From Sphingopyxis terrae subsp. terrae NBRC 15098 (lineage in GTDB: Bacteria; Pseudomonadota; Alphaproteobacteria; Sphingomonadales; Sphingomonadaceae), in the NCBI RefSeq assembly GCF_001598815.1, contig NZ_BCZQ01000012.1, positions 1 through 64,000 of the forward strand: a stretch of 64,000 bases of DNA, in the 5' to 3' direction. Made by a program: the position numbers and the translations under genes. Every line of letters begins with the position of its first letter. The first letter of the stretch is position 1. The notes beneath the pieces were generated by a model. The model worked only from the letters and a program-made list of their open reading frames with translations. It ran no database searches and was not told where the DNA came from. Shown here piece by piece: positions 43,450 through 51,709 of the stretch.

Positions 43450-45438
43450 ATGAAGGACGATACCGACTTCGCCGGAAAGGCGGTGCTGGTGGTTGGCGGA
43501 TCGAGCGGGATCGGCAACGGCATCGCCCATGGCTTTCGCGCGCGCGGCGCGGCGGTCCATGTCTGGGGGACACGCGCGCAGGCGACCGATTACGACCCGG
43601 ACGATGGGTCCGATCTTGCGGGGCTCGGCTATAGCTGTGTCGATGTCGGCGACCCCGACGCGATCGAGGCGGCGGCAATGCCGTTCGACCGGCTCGATGT
43701 GCTGATCCTGTGCCAGGGCACGGTCGTCTATCGGCGCGGCGAGTTCGAGCGCGAGGGATGGGACCGGGTGATGGCGGTGAACCTCGACAGCCTGATGCAT
43801 ATATCGCGCAAGTTCCGGCCGCAGCTGTCGCAAAGCGCCGGATCGATCGTCATCGTCAGTTCGATTTCGGGGCTCAAGGCCAATATCGGCAATCCCGCCT
43901 ATGCCGCGTCGAAGGCCGGGGCGATCAGCCTGACCAAGACGCTGGGGCAGGCCTTCGCTGCCGACGGCATCCGCGTAAACGGCCTCGCGCCGGGGCTGGT
44001 CGATACCAAGCTGACCAAGGTGACGACGCAGAATCCCGACCGGCTGGAGGGGGCACTCGCGCATATCCCGCAGCGACGGATGGGAACGCCCGAGGACATG
44101 GCGGGGGCGGCGATCTTTCTTGCCTCGCCGCTTGCCTCCTATGTCACCGGTCATACGCTGATCGTCGACGGGGGCCTCTCGCTCCGATCGGGCGCCCCAT
44201 CAATTCCTGCAGGTGACGCGCCGCGATTTTCGCGGCAGGAGAGGGCGGCTACGCGATTTTGCAGAGTCGGTGCGGGAGAGACTATTGTGTTCGACACGCT
44301 GGAACCGAGCAGCCTGCCGCCCGAGGATGAGGCGCTGCGCAGCCGCGTCCGTGCGCTCGCCGAGGCGGCGACGGCGGCGCGGCCCGCCGACGTCCGCGCC
44401 CGGTCGTGGCAAGGGTTCGACGCCGATTTCAGCCGCAAGCTCGGCGCTGCAGGGCTGCTCGGCCTGACGCTTCCCAAAGCCTATGGCGGCGGCGAGCGCG
44501 GCCCGTTCGCGCGGTTCGTCGTCGTCGAGGAATTGCTGTCGGCCGGCGCGCCGGTGGCGGCGCACTGGATCGCCGACCGGCAAAGCGCGCCGCTGATCCT
44601 GAATTACGGGACCGAGGCGCAGCGCCAATTTTATTTGCCGCGCATTTGCCGCGGCGAATTGTTCTTCTGCATCGGGATGAGCGAGCCGGGATCGGGATCG
44701 GACCTTGCGAGCGTTCGCACCCGCGCCGAGCGCACCGCGGGCGGCTGGCGGGTCAACGGGCAGAAGATATGGACGACCGGCGCGATGCACTGCGACTATA
44801 TGATCGCGCTGCTCCGCACCTCGGGAAGCGCCGAGGATCGTCATGCCGGGCTGTCGCAGCTTATCATCGACCTGAAGGCGCCGGGGATCACCATCCGTCC
44901 GATCGTCGATCTGACCGGCGACGCGCATTTCTGCGAAATATTCTTCGAAGATGTCGATCTGCCCGCCGACGCGCTGATCGGCGCCGAGGGCGAGGGGTGG
45001 AAGCAGGTCACCGCCGAACTCGCCTTCGAACGCAGCGGCCCCGAGCGTATCTACTCGAGCGTCGTGCTTCTGGATGCCTGGGTGCGGCATTTGCAGCATA
45101 TCGGACGCGACGATACGGCGGTGCGCGCGCTGGTGGGGGATTTCACCGCGCGGCTCGCGACGCTGCGCGCGATGTCGATCGCCTGCACCGCGCGGCTTGC
45201 GGCGGGCGAAAGCCCGGTGGTCGAGGCATCGCTGGTCAAGGATCTGGGGACGGCGTTCGAGCAGCAGCTTCCGGTCGCGATCGGCGACGACCTTGCCGCG
45301 CATCCCGATGAACCCGTCTCGGACGAGCTTTACCGCACGCTGACCTATGTCACGCATGTCGCGCCCAGCTTTTCGCTGCGCGGCGGCACCCGCGAAATAT
45401 TGCGCGGCATCATCGCCCGCGGCATGGGCCTTCGGTGA
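43450..45438 (+). CDS. SDR oxidoreductase fused in frame to an acyl-CoA dehydrogenase
   Basis: One 662-residue frame holds two complete enzymes. Residues 1-245 are a classical SDR (VVGGSSGIGNG, the catalytic Ser and Tyr-x-x-x-Lys in SSISG and YAASKAG, ending VDGGLSLR). Residues 280-662 are an acyl-CoA dehydrogenase (CIGMSEPGSGSDLASV for FAD binding, GQKIWTTGAMHCD, FERSGPERIYSS, GGTREILRGI). The roughly 35-residue joint looks like former intergenic DNA and contains GGGAGAG before an in-frame GTG at 44287. The usual catalytic Glu before the GT of the last motif is Gly here. Either a real fusion or two proteins from one frame. Confidence 0.8.
   Translation: MKDDTDFAGKAVLVVGGSSGIGNGIAHGFRARGAAVHVWGTRAQATDYDPDDGSDLAGLGYSCVDVGDPDAIEAAAMPFDRLDVLILCQGTVVYRRGEFEREGWDRVMAVNLDSLMHISRKFRPQLSQSAGSIVIVSSISGLKANIGNPAYAASKAGAISLTKTLGQAFAADGIRVNGLAPGLVDTKLTKVTTQNPDRLEGALAHIPQRRMGTPEDMAGAAIFLASPLASYVTGHTLIVDGGLSLRSGAPSIPAGDAPRFSRQERAATRFCRVGAGETIVFDTLEPSSLPPEDEALRSRVRALAEAATAARPADVRARSWQGFDADFSRKLGAAGLLGLTLPKAYGGGERGPFARFVVVEELLSAGAPVAAHWIADRQSAPLILNYGTEAQRQFYLPRICRGELFFCIGMSEPGSGSDLASVRTRAERTAGGWRVNGQKIWTTGAMHCDYMIALLRTSGSAEDRHAGLSQLIIDLKAPGITIRPIVDLTGDAHFCEIFFEDVDLPADALIGAEGEGWKQVTAELAFERSGPERIYSSVVLLDAWVRHLQHIGRDDTAVRALVGDFTARLATLRAMSIACTARLAAGESPVVEASLVKDLGTAFEQQLPVAIGDDLAAHPDEPVSDELYRTLTYVTHVAPSFSLRGGTREILRGIIARGMGLR
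44287..45438 (+). other. Acyl-CoA dehydrogenase module with its own possible start
   Basis: GTG 44287 begins MFDTLEPSSLPPEDEAL, a natural dehydrogenase N-terminus, and is preceded by GGGAGAG with 8 nt spacing. From here the protein is 383 residues, the normal family length. This module may be made on its own as well as, or instead of, the fusion. The next gene, a short dehydrogenase, is its likely partner subunit. Confidence 0.65.
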
Positions 45439-45448
45439 GGAGCCATAG

Positions 45449-46417
45449 ATGACCGATTTCCTCGACCCTTTCGAACGGATGATCGCCGCGCTTTTTAGCC
45501 CCGCCGCGGTGCGCGCAGCGGAGCGCGGCGAGCCGGACGACAGGGCATGGACGGAGCTCGCGGCTTCGGGTTTTCTCGATGCACTGGCTCCCGAAGACGC
45601 CGGCGGCGCGGGGCTGTCCTTTGCCGATATCGTCCCGCTGTGGCTGGTGCTTGGCCGCCATGCGGTACCCTGTCCGGTCGGCGAAACGATGATTGCGCGC
45701 GCGTTGCTCGCGCAAGCGGGGAGGGCCGCGCCCGATGGACCGATCGCGATCGCCGCGCAGGCGTCCGGCGCAGCCGGGCGGGTGATCGGTGCGGCGCTGG
45801 CGCGACATCTGCTCGTCGAATGGGAGGGCAATCTCTATCTTGCCGGCGTGGCAGGCGAAGCGGATGGCGGCGCGGGGGAACTCGCGGCATCGGTGCGCTG
45901 GGATAGCGAAGCCGCGACACCGGTGGGGCCGATAGTCCCCGACGGATTGCGCCGCGCGGCGGCGGTGCTGCGCGCCGCGCTGATCGCGGGCGCCGCGGAT
46001 CGGCTGACCACCATGACGGCGGGCTATGCGAACGAGCGTATCCAGTTCGGCAAGCCGATCGGCAAGCAGCAGGCGCTGCAACAGCAGCTTGCCGTGATGG
46101 CGGAGGATATGGTCGCGGCGCGCATTGCCGCGCATATCGGCGGCGCGGGTTCTTTCCCGCCTGCGCTCGCGGCGGCGGCGACCGCCAAATCCGTTGCGAG
46201 CAGCGCCGCCGCGCGGGTCGCGGCGATCGCGCATGCGGTGCATGGTGCGATCGGTATCAGCGAGGAATATGATCTTCAGCTCTATACGCGCCGGCTGCAG
46301 GCCTGGCGGCTCGCCGACGGATCGGAAAGCTATTGGAACCGCTTGCTCGGCGCCGAACGGCTGGCGGCGCCGTCGGGTTCGGTCGATTTCGTCCGCACGG
46401 CACTGGCACCGGCCTGA
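45449..46417 (+). CDS. Acyl-CoA dehydrogenase, short partner-type subunit
   Basis: A 322-residue acyl-CoA dehydrogenase-like protein lacking much of the middle beta domain (no MTEPxxGSD-type FAD block). It keeps the N-terminal helical region (ELAASGFLDALAPEDAGGAGLSFADIVPL) and the C-terminal one (YANERIQFGKPIGKQQALQQQLA, HGAIGISEEYDLQLYTRRL). Such short forms pair with a full-length subunit in heteromeric enzymes, as in steroid side-chain degradation. The fusion gene ends 10 nt upstream, making a subunit pair likely. GAGGAG precedes the ATG. Confidence 0.85.
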   Translation: MTDFLDPFERMIAALFSPAAVRAAERGEPDDRAWTELAASGFLDALAPEDAGGAGLSFADIVPLWLVLGRHAVPCPVGETMIARALLAQAGRAAPDGPIAIAAQASGAAGRVIGAALARHLLVEWEGNLYLAGVAGEADGGAGELAASVRWDSEAATPVGPIVPDGLRRAAAVLRAALIAGAADRLTTMTAGYANERIQFGKPIGKQQALQQQLAVMAEDMVAARIAAHIGGAGSFPPALAAAATAKSVASSAAARVAAIAHAVHGAIGISEEYDLQLYTRRLQAWRLADGSESYWNRLLGAERLAAPSGSVDFVRTALAPA

Positions 46418-46457
46418 CCTCCTGGCGCTGCCGAGGCAAGGGCGATAGGAACATGAT

Positions 46458-47366
46458 ATGAAGCGCCTGCCGCGGCTCGACCTCAACCTGCTCCAGATAT
46501 TCGACGCCATCTATACCAAGGGCGGCGTGTCGGCCGCCGCGTCGCACCTCAATCTGTCGCAGCCCGCGATCAGCCATGCGCTGGCCAAGCTGCGCGCGAT
46601 GCTGGACGATCCCTTGTTCATCCGCCAGGGCAACCGCCTCGTCCCAACCGGGACCGCGCGGGCGGTTGCCGAGCCGATCCATGCGGCACTACGCGAGCTG
46701 GTCGCAGCGCTCGACGGGGCGGGGAGCTTCGATCCCGCACAATCGACGCGCGAGTTTCGTATCGGAATCCGGCTGGCGGGCGAGATGTCGCGCTTTCCGG
46801 CACTGGCCTCGCGCGTGCTTGCGGAGGCACCGCACGTCCGCCTGATATCGACCGCCTTTCGGCGCCGCGATCTGGTCGCTGCGCTGGCCAACGGCGATCT
46901 CGACGTCGCGATCGACGTCGACCTGCCCGTCGAGGACCGGCTGTGCCGCGAGCCGCTCGGTGTCGAGCCGCTGCTGGTGGCGGCGCGGATCGGTAATGAC
47001 CGCATCGACGGGACGCTCGACCTCGATCGCTATCTCGCGCTCGATCATGTGTTCGCGACACCGCGTCCGCACGGGCCGGGGATAGAGGATATCGCGCTGG
47101 CGCGGCTCGGCTTGCAGCGCCGCGTCGCGGTGCGCTGCCAGCATGCGATCACCGCCTGGCAGATCGTGGCGAAGACCGACATGCTCTGCACGCTTCCGCG
47201 CAGCCATGTCCGCATGTTGCAGCACATCTGGCCGATGCAGTTGTTCGACCTGCCGATCGCGGTCGCACAGAGCAGCAGCTATCTCTATTGGCATCGCGCG
47301 GTTCAGGCGGATGTCGGCCTCGCTTGGCTGCGCGCGATCATCCTCGAGGTGATGCGCGAAGAATAG
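46458..47366 (+). CDS. LysR-family transcriptional regulator
   Basis: A 302-residue LysR regulator: an N-terminal winged helix (LPRLDLNLLQIFDAIYTKGGVSAAASHLNLSQPAISHALAKLRAMLDDPLFIRQG) and a C-terminal effector domain. The helix pattern matches the NodD/PcpR-like branch. It lies between two groups of acyl-CoA dehydrogenase genes and is followed directly by an operator-like inverted-repeat ladder and the dehydrogenase gene at 47463. It probably controls that gene in response to a pathway intermediate. Confidence 0.92.
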   Translation: MKRLPRLDLNLLQIFDAIYTKGGVSAAASHLNLSQPAISHALAKLRAMLDDPLFIRQGNRLVPTGTARAVAEPIHAALRELVAALDGAGSFDPAQSTREFRIGIRLAGEMSRFPALASRVLAEAPHVRLISTAFRRRDLVAALANGDLDVAIDVDLPVEDRLCREPLGVEPLLVAARIGNDRIDGTLDLDRYLALDHVFATPRPHGPGIEDIALARLGLQRRVAVRCQHAITAWQIVAKTDMLCTLPRSHVRMLQHIWPMQLFDLPIAVAQSSSYLYWHRAVQADVGLAWLRAIILEVMREE

Positions 47367-47400
47367 GCACCTATTCCTCAGGCGAATAGACTTTATTCGA
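47361..47400 (+). promoter_or_regulatory. Inverted-repeat ladder, likely LysR operator
   Basis: Four half-sites alternate in a row: GAATAG (47361-47366), CTATTC (47371-47376), GAATAG (47384-47389) and TATTC (47394-47398). The central pair reads ATTC-N7-GAAT, the T-N11-A layout bound by LysR proteins. The first half-site includes the stop codon of the lysR gene itself. It sits 60-100 nt ahead of the dehydrogenase start. Confidence 0.7.
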
Positions 47401-47462
47401 AGTTATCATTTTTCCTGATGCCGCAGGGGCACTAGCCTTGGCCCCAACCAAGGAGAATAGCG

Positions 47463-48707
47463 ATGACGCCGATCGAACTCGAAGCCGAACTCAACGACCT
47501 TAGAATGTCAAAGGAAGCGCAGCCGCTGTTCGATGCGGTGAAGCGCCACATCGCCGAAAATGTCGATCCGATCACCGAGGAGTTTTTCCGCCTCGGCGAA
47601 GGGCGCGCCGACCGTTGGAGCTGGGCGCCGGGGCAGCTTGAGCTGCTTGAAGGCGCGAAGGCCAAGGCGAAGGCGGCAGGGCTGTGGAATTTCTTCCTGC
47701 CCCACGGCGATACGGGAACCCCGCTCACCAACCTCGATTATGCCTATATTGCGGCCGAACTCGGCAAATCGCCGCTGGCATCCGAATCGCTCAACTGTTC
47801 GGCGCCCGACACCGGCAATATGGAAGTGCTGGAAATGGTCGGCACGCCCGAACAGAAGGATCGCTGGCTGAAGCCGCTCCTCAACGGCGAAATCCGCTCC
47901 GCCTATGTGATGACCGAACCCGGCGTTGCCTCGTCGGACGCGAGCAATCTGGAAACCAGCGCGACGCTCGAGGGCGACGAATGGGTCATCAATGGCGAGA
48001 AATATTTCATCAGCGGCGCCGGCGATCCGCGCTGCAAGATCCTGATCTGTATGGTCAAGACCAACCCGGAGGCGCCGCGCAAGGCGCAGCATTCGCAAAT
48101 CCTGGTGCCGATGGACACGCCGGGCGTGCAGGTGCTCGGGCCGATGCGGGTGTTCGGTGCCGACCATGCGCCGCAGGGGCATATGCATATGCGGTTCGAA
48201 AATGTCCGCGTGCCGCGCGATAACATCCTGCTCGGCGAGGGGCGCGGATTCGAGATTTCGCAGATGCGCCTCGGGCCGGGCCGCATTCACCATTGCATGC
48301 GCACCATCGGCAAGGCCGAGGTCGCACTCGACCTGATGGTCAAGCGCGGCAATTCGCGGACCGCCTTCGGCCGGCCGCTGTCGCAGCTCGGGAAGAATCT
48401 GGAAGTCATTGCGCGGGCGCGCTGCGATATCGAGGCGATGCGCCTGATCGTGCTGAAGGCCGCGAAGGCGATGGACCTGCTCGGCAATCGTGAAGCACGT
48501 GTCTGGGTCAGCATGGCGAAGGCGATGATCCCCGAGCGCGTGTGCCAGATTATCGATCAGGCGATCCAGATCCACGGCGCGACCGGCATCTCGCACTGGA
48601 CGCCGCTCGCCGAGCTTTATGCCGATGTGCGCCATCTGCGCTTCGCCGACGGCCCCGACGAGGTCCACTATATGGTCGTGGGCCGCGACGAACTCGCGCG
48701 CCACTAA
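47463..48707 (+). CDS. Acyl-CoA dehydrogenase
   Basis: A 414-residue full-length acyl-CoA dehydrogenase, which makes the alpha,beta double bond of an acyl-CoA using FAD. Motifs are YVMTEPGVASSDASN for FAD and substrate binding, WVINGEKYFISGAGD, GPGRIHHCMRTIGKAE, RTAFGRPLSQLGKN and the C-terminal QIHGATGISHWTPLAELYADVRHLRFADGPDEVHY. AAGGAG precedes the ATG. It appears to be a single-gene unit downstream of the LysR operator and ends in a hairpin region. Confidence 0.92.
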   Translation: MTPIELEAELNDLRMSKEAQPLFDAVKRHIAENVDPITEEFFRLGEGRADRWSWAPGQLELLEGAKAKAKAAGLWNFFLPHGDTGTPLTNLDYAYIAAELGKSPLASESLNCSAPDTGNMEVLEMVGTPEQKDRWLKPLLNGEIRSAYVMTEPGVASSDASNLETSATLEGDEWVINGEKYFISGAGDPRCKILICMVKTNPEAPRKAQHSQILVPMDTPGVQVLGPMRVFGADHAPQGHMHMRFENVRVPRDNILLGEGRGFEISQMRLGPGRIHHCMRTIGKAEVALDLMVKRGNSRTAFGRPLSQLGKNLEVIARARCDIEAMRLIVLKAAKAMDLLGNREARVWVSMAKAMIPERVCQIIDQAIQIHGATGISHWTPLAELYADVRHLRFADGPDEVHYMVVGRDELARH

Positions 48708-48710
48708 GCC

Positions 48711-48778
48711 GCGGAAAGGGCGGGGTGGGCGGCGCCGGAGCGCCGCTCGCCCCGCATCCGCCGGCGTTCGTTTTCCGC
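48711..48778. terminator. Terminator between convergent genes
   Basis: A perfect 7-bp stem, GCGGCGC and GCGCCGC (48729-48746), sits inside GC-rich flanks, and outer GCGGAAA (48711-48717) can pair with TTTCCGC (48772-48778). It lies between the dehydrogenase and the convergent PaaX-like gene, so it may serve both. Confidence 0.6.
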
Positions 48779-48789
48779 GCCGCGACCGA

Positions 48790-49608
48790 TCAGCTTTCGA
48801 GATAGCGCGCCCAGATGCGCTTGCCCAAGCGGTCGTAGCGCGTCATCGCCGCAATCAGCGCGGCGAGCGCATCGCTTGGACAAAGCCTTTCGGGTAGCAG
48901 CGGATCGCGCATGATGGCGCGGATGGCCTGCCGCCCCAGGAGCAGCGTTTCGGCCGCCGCCGCGGGCAGCCGGCTTTCATCGATGCCCGCCGCGCTTTCG
49001 TCGAGGCGGGCGGCGAGCCGCTGGTGCAACGCGCGCAGGGCTTCGCCCTGCCACAAGGTCCGGAAGCGGGCGTCGCGGGCGGCGTCCAGCCCGCTCGCTT
49101 CGACGACGAACAGCGATGGCGCGGCGTCGAGTTCGATCAAATCTTGCCGCATCCCCGCGGCCCCACGCTCCAGATTGTCGGGGCGCACCCAGATACTGGC
49201 GTCGGCCTCGGCAAATCCTTCAAGATCAAGCGCGCGCAGAGTCCGGCGCCAGATGGTGCGGTCGGCGCGCTCCTGCGGCCCCGCGACCGCGACGAGCCAG
49301 CGTCCCTCCCAGGGCTGCCGCCGCTCGAGCCGGGTGCGCCAGCCGAGGATCCGCTGCTTCAACACCTCTGCATTCGCGCCGATCGTATAGCGACCGCGCG
49401 CGATCGTCTGAACCCGGCCTTCCGACTTGAGGCGCGTCAACGCCGTCCGGATGCCCGGCGCCTCGATCCCGAAGGCCCCGCCGGCGCGCACCAGTTCGGC
49501 GACCGTGAACGCCGGCGGAGCGCCGGTGTCGAGCAGATCGAGAATGAGCATCCGCGCGCTCATCCCTCCGGCATCGGCCGAGTTTACTATATTGCGTTCT
49601 GTGTCCAT
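48790..49608 (-). CDS. PaaX-like transcriptional regulator
   Basis: A 272-residue protein resembling PaaX, the GntR-related repressor of phenylacetate genes that binds an aryl-CoA. The N-terminal winged helix reads SARMLILDLLDTGAPPAFTVAELVRAGGAFGIEAPGIRTALTRLKSEGRVQ; the middle has WLVAVAGPQERADRTIWRRTLRALDLEGF, and the C-terminal part RLCPSDAL. The start is uncertain: ATG 49608 lies within a possible operator, ATG 49562 has GGAGGG almost touching it. It is divergent to the CoA-transferase operon and probably represses it, with an acyl-CoA as inducer. Confidence 0.85.
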   Translation of the reverse strand: MDTERNIVNSADAGGMSARMLILDLLDTGAPPAFTVAELVRAGGAFGIEAPGIRTALTRLKSEGRVQTIARGRYTIGANAEVLKQRILGWRTRLERRQPWEGRWLVAVAGPQERADRTIWRRTLRALDLEGFAEADASIWVRPDNLERGAAGMRQDLIELDAAPSLFVVEASGLDAARDARFRTLWQGEALRALHQRLAARLDESAAGIDESRLPAAAAETLLLGRQAIRAIMRDPLLPERLCPSDALAALIAAMTRYDRLGKRIWARYLES

Positions 49609-49620
49609 ATCCGACAATAT
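49589..49620. promoter_or_regulatory. Inverted repeat between the PaaX-like gene and the CoA-transferase operon
   Basis: ATATTG (49589-49594) and CAATAT (49615-49620) form an inverted repeat with a 20-nt spacer in the short divergent region. It overlaps the upstream-most start codon of the regulator gene and lies just ahead of the CoA-transferase ribosome site, so it suits a repressor operator. Confidence 0.5.
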
Positions 49621-49647
49621 ATGCAACAAATAAGATGGGAGAGGAAG

Positions 49648-50832
49648 ATGCTGCCCCTCGACGGCGTGACCGTAATCGATCTTACCAGCGTTGTCGCGGG
49701 GCCGCTGGCGACGCAGATCATGGCACAGCAGGGCGCCCGCGTATGGAAGGTCGAGCCGCCCGAAGGCGATCGCGCGCGCCTGCTCGGCGCGGTCGCCGCG
49801 CCGGGGTTCAGCTCGGCGCATGTCGCGCTCAACGCCGACAAGCAATCGGTCGCGATCGATCTTGCGCGCGCTGACGGGCAGGCGCTGTTGCGCCGCATGG
49901 TGCCGCACGCCGACCTCCTCATCCATAATTTCCGGCCCGGGGTGATGGAGCGGCTGGGACTTGGCACCGATGTGCTGCATGCGCTGCGCCCCGATCTGGT
50001 CATCGCGCGGATCAGCGGCTTCGGTCAGGACGGGCCGATGGCGGGCGGGCGCGCCTATGATCCGATCGTGCAGGCCGAATCGGGGATGGTCAGCTGGACC
50101 GCCGAAGGCCCGCTGCTCGCCCCGCAATGGATTTGCGACAAGACCGCCGGGCTCTACGCGGCGCAGGCGGCGACCGCCGCGCTCGTCGCACGGGCGCGCA
50201 GCGGAAAGGGGGCGGTCGTCGATATTTCGATGCTGGAGGCCGCGGTCGCTTATGGCTGGATCGACCTCCACGGGGCGCAGGCCTTTCCTCATACGTCCTC
50301 GCGCATGCCCGACATCGCCGCCGTCTATCGCCCCTGGGCGACCGGCGACGGCTGGATCGTCGTTGTCATGCTGTCGCAATCGGAATTCGAAGGCTGGGCG
50401 CGCGCGATCGGCGCGCCCGAATTGCTCGCCGATCCGCGCTTTGCCGACATGACGACGCGATTCCTCAACTGGGACGATCTGCGCGCGATCTCGGCGCCGC
50501 GCATTGCCGCGCTGAGCACGCGCGAGGCGGTGGCCCGGCTGGCCGATGCGGGCGTGCCGTGCGGCGTCGCCAACCGGTCGGCGGCGCTCCCCGGTCACGC
50601 CCAGATCGTCCATGACGGCTTCGTCGCGCTGACCGACCACCCGCAGGCCGGTGCGGTGCGCCGGACCCGGCCCGTGGCGCGCTTCGACGGCGCGCGGCCG
50701 GGGTTCGAGATGCATGCGCCGCGCGTCGGCGAGCACAGCCGGACGGTGCTCGCCGCGGCCGGCCTCACCCCCGAAGAGATCGAAGCCGCCATCGCAAACG
50801 GCGCCGCCTGCTGCCCTGAGGAGACCCCATGA
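49648..50832 (+). CDS. Class III CoA-transferase (CaiB/BaiF family)
   Basis: A 394-residue family III CoA-transferase, which moves CoA between carboxylic acids via an aspartyl-CoA intermediate. Features are [70 protein letters not shown] and the expected catalytic aspartate in [21 protein letters not shown] precedes ATG 49648. It is the first gene of a four-gene operon and probably activates the pathway substrate to its CoA ester. Confidence 0.92.
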   Translation: MLPLDGVTVIDLTSVVAGPLATQIMAQQGARVWKVEPPEGDRARLLGAVAAPGFSSAHVALNADKQSVAIDLARADGQALLRRMVPHADLLIHNFRPGVMERLGLGTDVLHALRPDLVIARISGFGQDGPMAGGRAYDPIVQAESGMVSWTAEGPLLAPQWICDKTAGLYAAQAATAALVARARSGKGAVVDISMLEAAVAYGWIDLHGAQAFPHTSSRMPDIAAVYRPWATGDGWIVVVMLSQSEFEGWARAIGAPELLADPRFADMTTRFLNWDDLRAISAPRIAALSTREAVARLADAGVPCGVANRSAALPGHAQIVHDGFVALTDHPQAGAVRRTRPVARFDGARPGFEMHAPRVGEHSRTVLAAAGLTPEEIEAAIANGAACCPEETP

Positions 50833-51698
50833 CAACCTATCAGACCTTGTCCTATGCCGCCGAAAATCGGGTGGCGACGATCACGCTCAACCGTCCCGAA
50901 CATTTCAACGCGATCGCGCACGGTATGCCGCGTGAGATCCGCGCCGCGGTCGAGCGGGCGGAGGCCGATGCGGACGTCCATGTCATCGTCGTGCGCGGCG
51001 CGGGGCCGGGCTTTTGCGGCGGATACGACCTCAAACATTATGCCGAACGCAAGGGCGAGATCAGCGGGTCGCAGGATATGCCGTGGGATCCGACGCTCGA
51101 TTTCCAGATGATGTGGCGCAATACGCAGGACTTCATGGCACTGTGGCGCGCGACCAAGCCCACAATCGCGCGCGTTCATGGCGCCGCGGTTGCCGGCGGG
51201 TCCGACATCGCGCTGTGCTGCGACTTTCTGATCATGGCCGACGATGCGCGCATCGGTTATCCCCCTGCGCGCGTCTGGGGCGTGCCGACCCCGGCGATGT
51301 GGGTCTATCGCCTGGGGCCGCAGATGGCGAAGCGCATGATGATGACGGGCGACCTGATCGACGGGCGCGAAGCCGAACGGATCGGGCTGGCGCTCGAAGC
51401 GGTGCCCGAGGCCGAACTCGACGATGCGGTCGAGCGGCTCGTCGGGCGGCTGCGCGGGGTTCCGCGCAACCAGTTGATGATGACCAAGACGGTGGTCAAT
51501 CAGGCCTATGACAATATGGGCCTCAACAATACCCAGATGTTCGCGACGCTGTTCGACGGGGTATCGCGCCATTCGCCCGAGGGCATATGGTTCCGCGACC
51601 GCGCGCAGGAGGTCGGCTTCAAGCAGGCGGTGGCCGAACGCGACAGCGGCGATCCGATCGCGAGCCAGGTGTCGAAGCGCCTGCCCGCCGACGATTGA
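50829..51698 (+). CDS. Enoyl-CoA hydratase/isomerase (crotonase) family protein
   Basis: A 289-residue crotonase. The oxyanion-hole regions are present ([11 protein letters not shown] and [18 protein letters not shown]). At the position where hydratases carry the first catalytic glutamate (usually in a P-E pair) the sequence reads [10 protein letters not shown], so that glutamate is missing, which may mean a different reaction. The start overlaps the CoA-transferase stop by 4 nt (ATGA). An 11-nt gap leads to the next gene. Confidence 0.9.
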   Translation: MTTYQTLSYAAENRVATITLNRPEHFNAIAHGMPREIRAAVERAEADADVHVIVVRGAGPGFCGGYDLKHYAERKGEISGSQDMPWDPTLDFQMMWRNTQDFMALWRATKPTIARVHGAAVAGGSDIALCCDFLIMADDARIGYPPARVWGVPTPAMWVYRLGPQMAKRMMMTGDLIDGREAERIGLALEAVPEAELDDAVERLVGRLRGVPRNQLMMTKTVVNQAYDNMGLNNTQMFATLFDGVSRHSPEGIWFRDRAQEVGFKQAVAERDSGDPIASQVSKRLPADD

Positions 51699-51709
51699 GG
51701 AGACGAAGC

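Noticed and set aside
41235-43523. 762-codon minus-strand ORF opposite the amidohydrolase
   Set aside because: Shadow frame of a well-supported gene; no motifs and an unnatural composition.
44200-45831. 543-codon minus-strand ORF opposite the dehydrogenase genes
   Set aside because: No recognisable domains; the plus-strand dehydrogenase motifs explain the sequence.
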